Below are positions 60,609 to 64,000 of a stretch of DNA of 64,000 bases, one piece after another (positions within the stretch are counted from its first letter, which is position 1; every line of letters begins with the position of its first letter). The notes below the pieces were generated by a model. The model had not been told where the DNA came from, did no database searches, and saw only the letters and a program-made list of their open reading frames with translations. The DNA is from Anseranas semipalmata (Eukaryota; Chordata; Aves; Anseriformes; Anseranatidae), in assembly GCA_013399115.1 (NCBI GenBank), contig VXAA01007265.1, forward strand, positions 172,507-236,506, given 5' to 3'. The translations under genes and the position numbers were made by a program.

Positions 60609-61045
60609 CTTTGGACACTAATAGTTTTATGTCCTTCTTATACTGCGGTGCCCAGAACTGCACACAGTACTCGAGGGGAGGCCGCACCAGCGCAGAATAG
60701 AGCGGGACAATCCCTTCCCTCGACCGGCTAGCAATGCTGTGTCTGATGCACCCCAGGGGACAGTTGGCCCTCCTGGCTGCCAGGGCACGCTGCTGGCTCA
60801 TATTCAACTTGCCATCAACCAAAACCCCCAGATCCCTCTCTGCGGGGCTGCTCTCCAGCCTCTCTTCCACCAGTCTGTCCATATATCCAGGGTTGCCCAG
60901 TCTCAGGTGCAGAATCTGGCACCTGCTCTTGTTGAACTTCACAAAACTAGTGATTGCCCAGCACTTTAATCTGTCAGGATCTCTCTGCAAGGCCTCTCTT
61001 TCTGCAGGAAATCATCAGCTCCTCCTAATTTAGTATCATCAGTAA
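60609..61045 (-). mobile_element. CR1 LINE internal fragment lacking its 3' end
   Basis: Minus-strand CR1 ORF2 piece. It starts inside the RT C-terminal coding region (CTTTGGACAC/TAATAG at 60609-60624, aligned with about 60398-60415 of the neighbouring copy) and continues upstream with [60 protein letters not shown] and KFNKSRCQILHLRLGNPGYM in a continuous minus-strand frame (60586-60990). The 3' UTR and octamer tail are missing, which is not the usual 5' truncation pattern and suggests a deletion or rearrangement. Confidence 0.9.
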
Positions 61046-61356
61046 AGGCAACCCAATTTATCTCAGCAACAGCTCTGGGTCCACGCCAATGGTTACTAAG
61101 TGGTTGAATAGGCTTTTTTATTTTTTATCTTTTTTAAATTGCAGTGGGTACAGACTAGGACAGGAAGAGGGAAAATTCTCATGAAAGTTGATGGAAATTC
61201 CTGTAGAGGGTCCCATGATGCATGAATCTCTCACTTCCCACATGTGTTGGGCTTCAACTCCCCAGGACCATGAAAATCTTCAATTTAATTTAAGAAAGGG
61301 GAAGGGGGAGTACAGCAGGGAAAAAACCTTCAGGAAAAAGCACACATATGACGAGC
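61046..61356. other. Non-coding DNA, no gene recognised
   Basis: AT- and T-rich stretch around 61115-61140; nothing else specific. Confidence 0.5.
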
Positions 61357-61407
61357 TGAGCTACTGGTTAGAGGGTACAACCGTGCTTGTTGTGCAAGTT
61401 CAGATCC
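61357..61407 (+). repeat. tRNA-like relic, possibly a tRNA-derived SINE head
   Basis: TGAGCTACTGGTTAGAGGG (61357-61375) resembles a tRNA D-arm/A box. GTACAAC (61375-61381) pairs with GTTGTGC (61389-61395) around a 7-base loop CGTGCTT, like an anticodon arm. AGTTCAGATCC (61397-61407) resembles a B box with two mismatches. The TPsiC and acceptor stems do not pair, and position 33 of the loop is G instead of T, so it is not a working tRNA. Confidence 0.35.
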
Positions 61408-62049
61408 TCCCCTGAGGCCTCCTAAGCCCTCTGAACCATCCACGTGAGATGGTAGGATCAAGAGCTGCTGAAATTTGAGTGCAAGTTTCACATTCCTCCT
61501 CTTTCAGACAAGCATGTATTTGTTCAGGTTGCTTTAAATTACTTTTCATTGATCTGGATGTTTCATACTCAAGCTAAAATATAAAAAGGTCACATACAGT
61601 AATTAAAAATATATTGTCCTCATGAAAATTGAAGGGGAAATTAAAGCTTTAATTAAGTCAGAACAAAATATGAAAAGCATCATTTTCCTGTACAACAGCT
61701 TTTCCTTGAATGTACTTTGCTTTAGGCACACACACTCAAGGATATAGCAGTGCATTTATTTGCTCTTTTAAAACTGTTATTAAATATGGTACAGATTCTT
61801 TATCTCTGTGTGTAATCAGCAGAGCTTTCACCTTGTTCATCTTTGCAAAGTTTTCATTGCTGGTAATGATAAGTGAGCCAGAAGAAAATGTGATAAGATA
61901 CTTTAAATTACTGTGATCTTATGAGAGTGGCACACATTTCAAAAAGGTGTGTACATGGGTTGGGACAGGTCAGTATAAAGATTTTAGTAGTGGTATGGCT
62001 ATAATGGATGTGTTTAAAAACAAGTCTTGAAGGTATTTATTGCACTATG
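61408..62049. other. Non-coding AT-rich DNA
   Basis: No gene is seen. Repeat-free AT-rich sequence with TTAATTAAGTC near 61651. Confidence 0.5.
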
Positions 62050-62088
62050 TGTTTTTTTGTTTTTTGTTTTTTGTTTTTTTGTTTTTTA
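62050..62088. repeat. (GTTTTTT)n T-rich tandem repeat
   Basis: Five G-T6 to G-T7 units followed by a short TA run (about 62087-62096). It is possibly a decayed A-tail of a minus-strand retroelement, but no element body is recognised on its right side. Confidence 0.85.
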
Positions 62089-63095
62089 TATATATAACTA
62101 TATACAATTTATGTCCCAGAAAGGGATGGCTTTAGTTGATGTAGGGCCTTGGACAACTATTCTGGAGTATTTTTAAACAAAATAAATTAAATTTTCCAGT
62201 CTCTACTTCTGAACCCCTGAGACTGTGTTTCCTACCTCTGACAACCTCCAAACGTGTCATTTCTGCAAAATCAACCCCAGGCTCCTCCAGCCCTATTCCT
62301 CCTTCACTGTGTTTCACCAACAGGATATTAATACCTATGTCTACATATTTTGTTTTAAGAAGGTCTATTGTTTTGCTTTGTCATGTCCTCAACTTCCAGT
62401 GGAAAATGGAAAAATTCACCTCACTTATGAAGGAGGTATTTTCCAAAATTAATCTTAGATGAATTTCTGAAAGCATCCCTTCTTCCTTGCCTATGACCCA
62501 GGGATAGCTGACTCCTTTTTCTTATCTAGGAATTGATTAAAGAGAATCTGTTACTTTTATAGCTGTCAAGTGCATCTGACAATATTTTTCCTTATATTCA
62601 CGTGCATGCTGCAGAGGGCAGATGCTTTTTCCTTTTGTTTTCCTGATCTCAAATCCCCAGGAGGATAAAGAGAATTAAATAAAATGTAGAAAAACTTTAG
62701 CATCAGAGGTTTCAATATTGCTAAGGGATTTAATATATCATAATTGTTCCAGACTTTGCTGTTTCTTTGTGGATCTCTTTCTCCTTCACTATGATTAAGT
62801 TCACAGTGAAGTCTAGATAAATATGACATTTAATGCAATCCTATTCTTGCTGCTATGGAGACATGCCTCATAGAGCATGGGGTCTACGTCACTTTGGCCT
62901 ACCACAACATGATAAGTTCAGCACACTTCTGCCAGATCTTCCTAGTTCCCTGTCTTGGTTGCTTATAGCTTCATACACATGTAACTATAATACTTGACAA
63001 CTTTATGTGATATTTGTCATCATTAAAGCGTTTCATGCGCCTCAGTTAATGAAGTCATGTGAATGTCTTTTTAGGCAGGAAGGACCCATTACAAC
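62089..63095. other. Non-coding AT-rich DNA
   Basis: No gene is recognised. Confidence 0.55.
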
Positions 63096-63160
63096 ACTGG
63101 AAAATGGGGAAATTGAGGTACAGAGATACTAAGCCCAGATCTCCCAAGGTGCTCAAGTAC
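63096..63160 (+). repeat. MIR-like SINE relic
   Basis: GGAAAATGGGGAAATTGAGG, TACAGAGATACTAAG and CCCAAGGTGCTCAAG match the sense MIR core (ATGGGGAAACTGAGGCACAGAG...TAAG...CCCAAGGTC). Decayed. Confidence 0.5.
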
Positions 63161-64000
63161 CTAGAAGCCTTTGTATTACGATTTGTCCAGGGGCAAACAC
63201 ATTTGAAAAAGTTTCTGTCTTCTCCCACAACTCTGCCTGCAGTTTGTCCTTCTCCTCAGTCACACCAATTGTGTTGTTTGTGGAGCCTTCTTGAAAGCAG
63301 GTTAGTAGCAATGTGTTGCTCAGAATATATCCTGGCCCCATCTTAAGGACTTGATAACAATGGGAGTTTTTTCTTGTCAAAGTTAGAAGCAAAACCAGGA
63401 CTTTGTTCACAGGGACAGAGTGATAGTCCCTTTCAGGAGAAGCATGTGCTCCTTGCTGTGCATTCGGAGGAGGAGACAACCTTCTGCCCTAAGGCGAAGA
63501 AAGCTTTTGTAAGGGTTAAACAAAACAAACATCCCTTTCCATTTTTATTTTTTTATTTTTTAAATCTGGATTTCTTCAGTGACTTCCTTAAGCCATGACT
63601 TCAGAAACAGGTGACAGGGAGGAATAGGTATTATTGCCTGAGATCAAAGAGAGGGCAAAAACTTTATTAACCAGCTTTGCCAGTGAAGAAATCATATTTT
63701 GGAATAATTTCAGTATAGATTAATGGGAGTTCAGTATAGAAAAAACAGAAGGCTCTCAACCTAGACAGCATGAATGCAGATCTGTCCATATTAGGTCAAC
63801 ATGAATACTAAAATCACTTTGTTTTCTAGCTGTTAACAACTCTCTGCTTAGTAATTTATCAGGCTGTGATATGGGGTCCTGCACTTGACTTGCTGCTTAA
63901 GGTTGGAAATCCTTGTTCTCCAGCAAAGCAAAGGCAAACTCCCATGGACCTAGCATGTCACACTGTGTACACTGTGGTGTCAATGTATGGAGTCAGCTTG
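63161..64000. other. Non-coding DNA, no gene recognised
   Basis: AT-rich single-copy DNA with a T-rich tract at about 63540-63560. No exon or RNA gene is seen up to the window edge. Confidence 0.5.

Overview
The window looks like non-coding DNA from a bird nuclear genome. Three well-preserved CR1 LINE 3' fragments (26208-26837, 59959-60510, 60609-61045) carry the antisense of a CR1 reverse-transcriptase C-terminus. The two with an intact 3' end finish in the octamer-type tail (CATAGAAT on the + strand). Older CR1 relics, MIR-like SINE relics and short AT-rich, possibly conserved blocks fit an avian intergenic region or large intron. I recognise no complete protein-coding gene, rRNA, functional tRNA, CRISPR array, origin or bacterial gene. 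The open frames present are short, overlap on both strands, cluster in GC-rich segments and show no protein family I know, apart from those inside CR1.

Layout. 1-26 kb: single-copy sequence alternating between GC-rich stretches (about 2.6-3.2, 4.6-5.0, 6.7-7.0, 10.0-10.7, 18.6-19.1 kb) and AT-rich blocks with many homeodomain/POU-type cores (about 2.04-2.35, 11.37-11.66, 15.2-15.5, 17.6-18.2, 20.7-21.0 kb). A possible LTR fragment lies near 14.9-15.2 kb and a CpG-island-like segment at 19.9-20.25 kb. 26-35 kb: a young CR1 fragment, a clear MIR-like SINE, an AT-rich candidate element at 30.3-30.5 kb and several decayed CR1 pieces. 35-48 kb: a long poly-T tract, a compact CpG-rich segment with an ATGGCG core (about 36.0 kb), candidate regulatory blocks, a GGGAA microsatellite at 42.1 kb, GC-rich DNA at 43.5-48.2 kb and a CR1 tail at 45.5 kb. 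48-59 kb: AT-richer DNA with ancient CR1 and MIR-like relics and an AT-rich block at 53.6-53.9 kb. 59-64 kb: two neighbouring same-orientation CR1 fragments, a tRNA-like relic at 61.36-61.41 kb and a T-rich tandem repeat at 62.05 kb.

No operon or pathway can be described. The most useful leads are the CpG-rich segments that might be promoters, a few splice-bounded open stretches that might be exons of an unseen transcript, a short hairpin inside a homeodomain-rich block, and several families of very old repeat relics. Conservation, repeat-library and transcript comparisons could not be run, so regulatory and exon calls are inferences from composition and motif shape.
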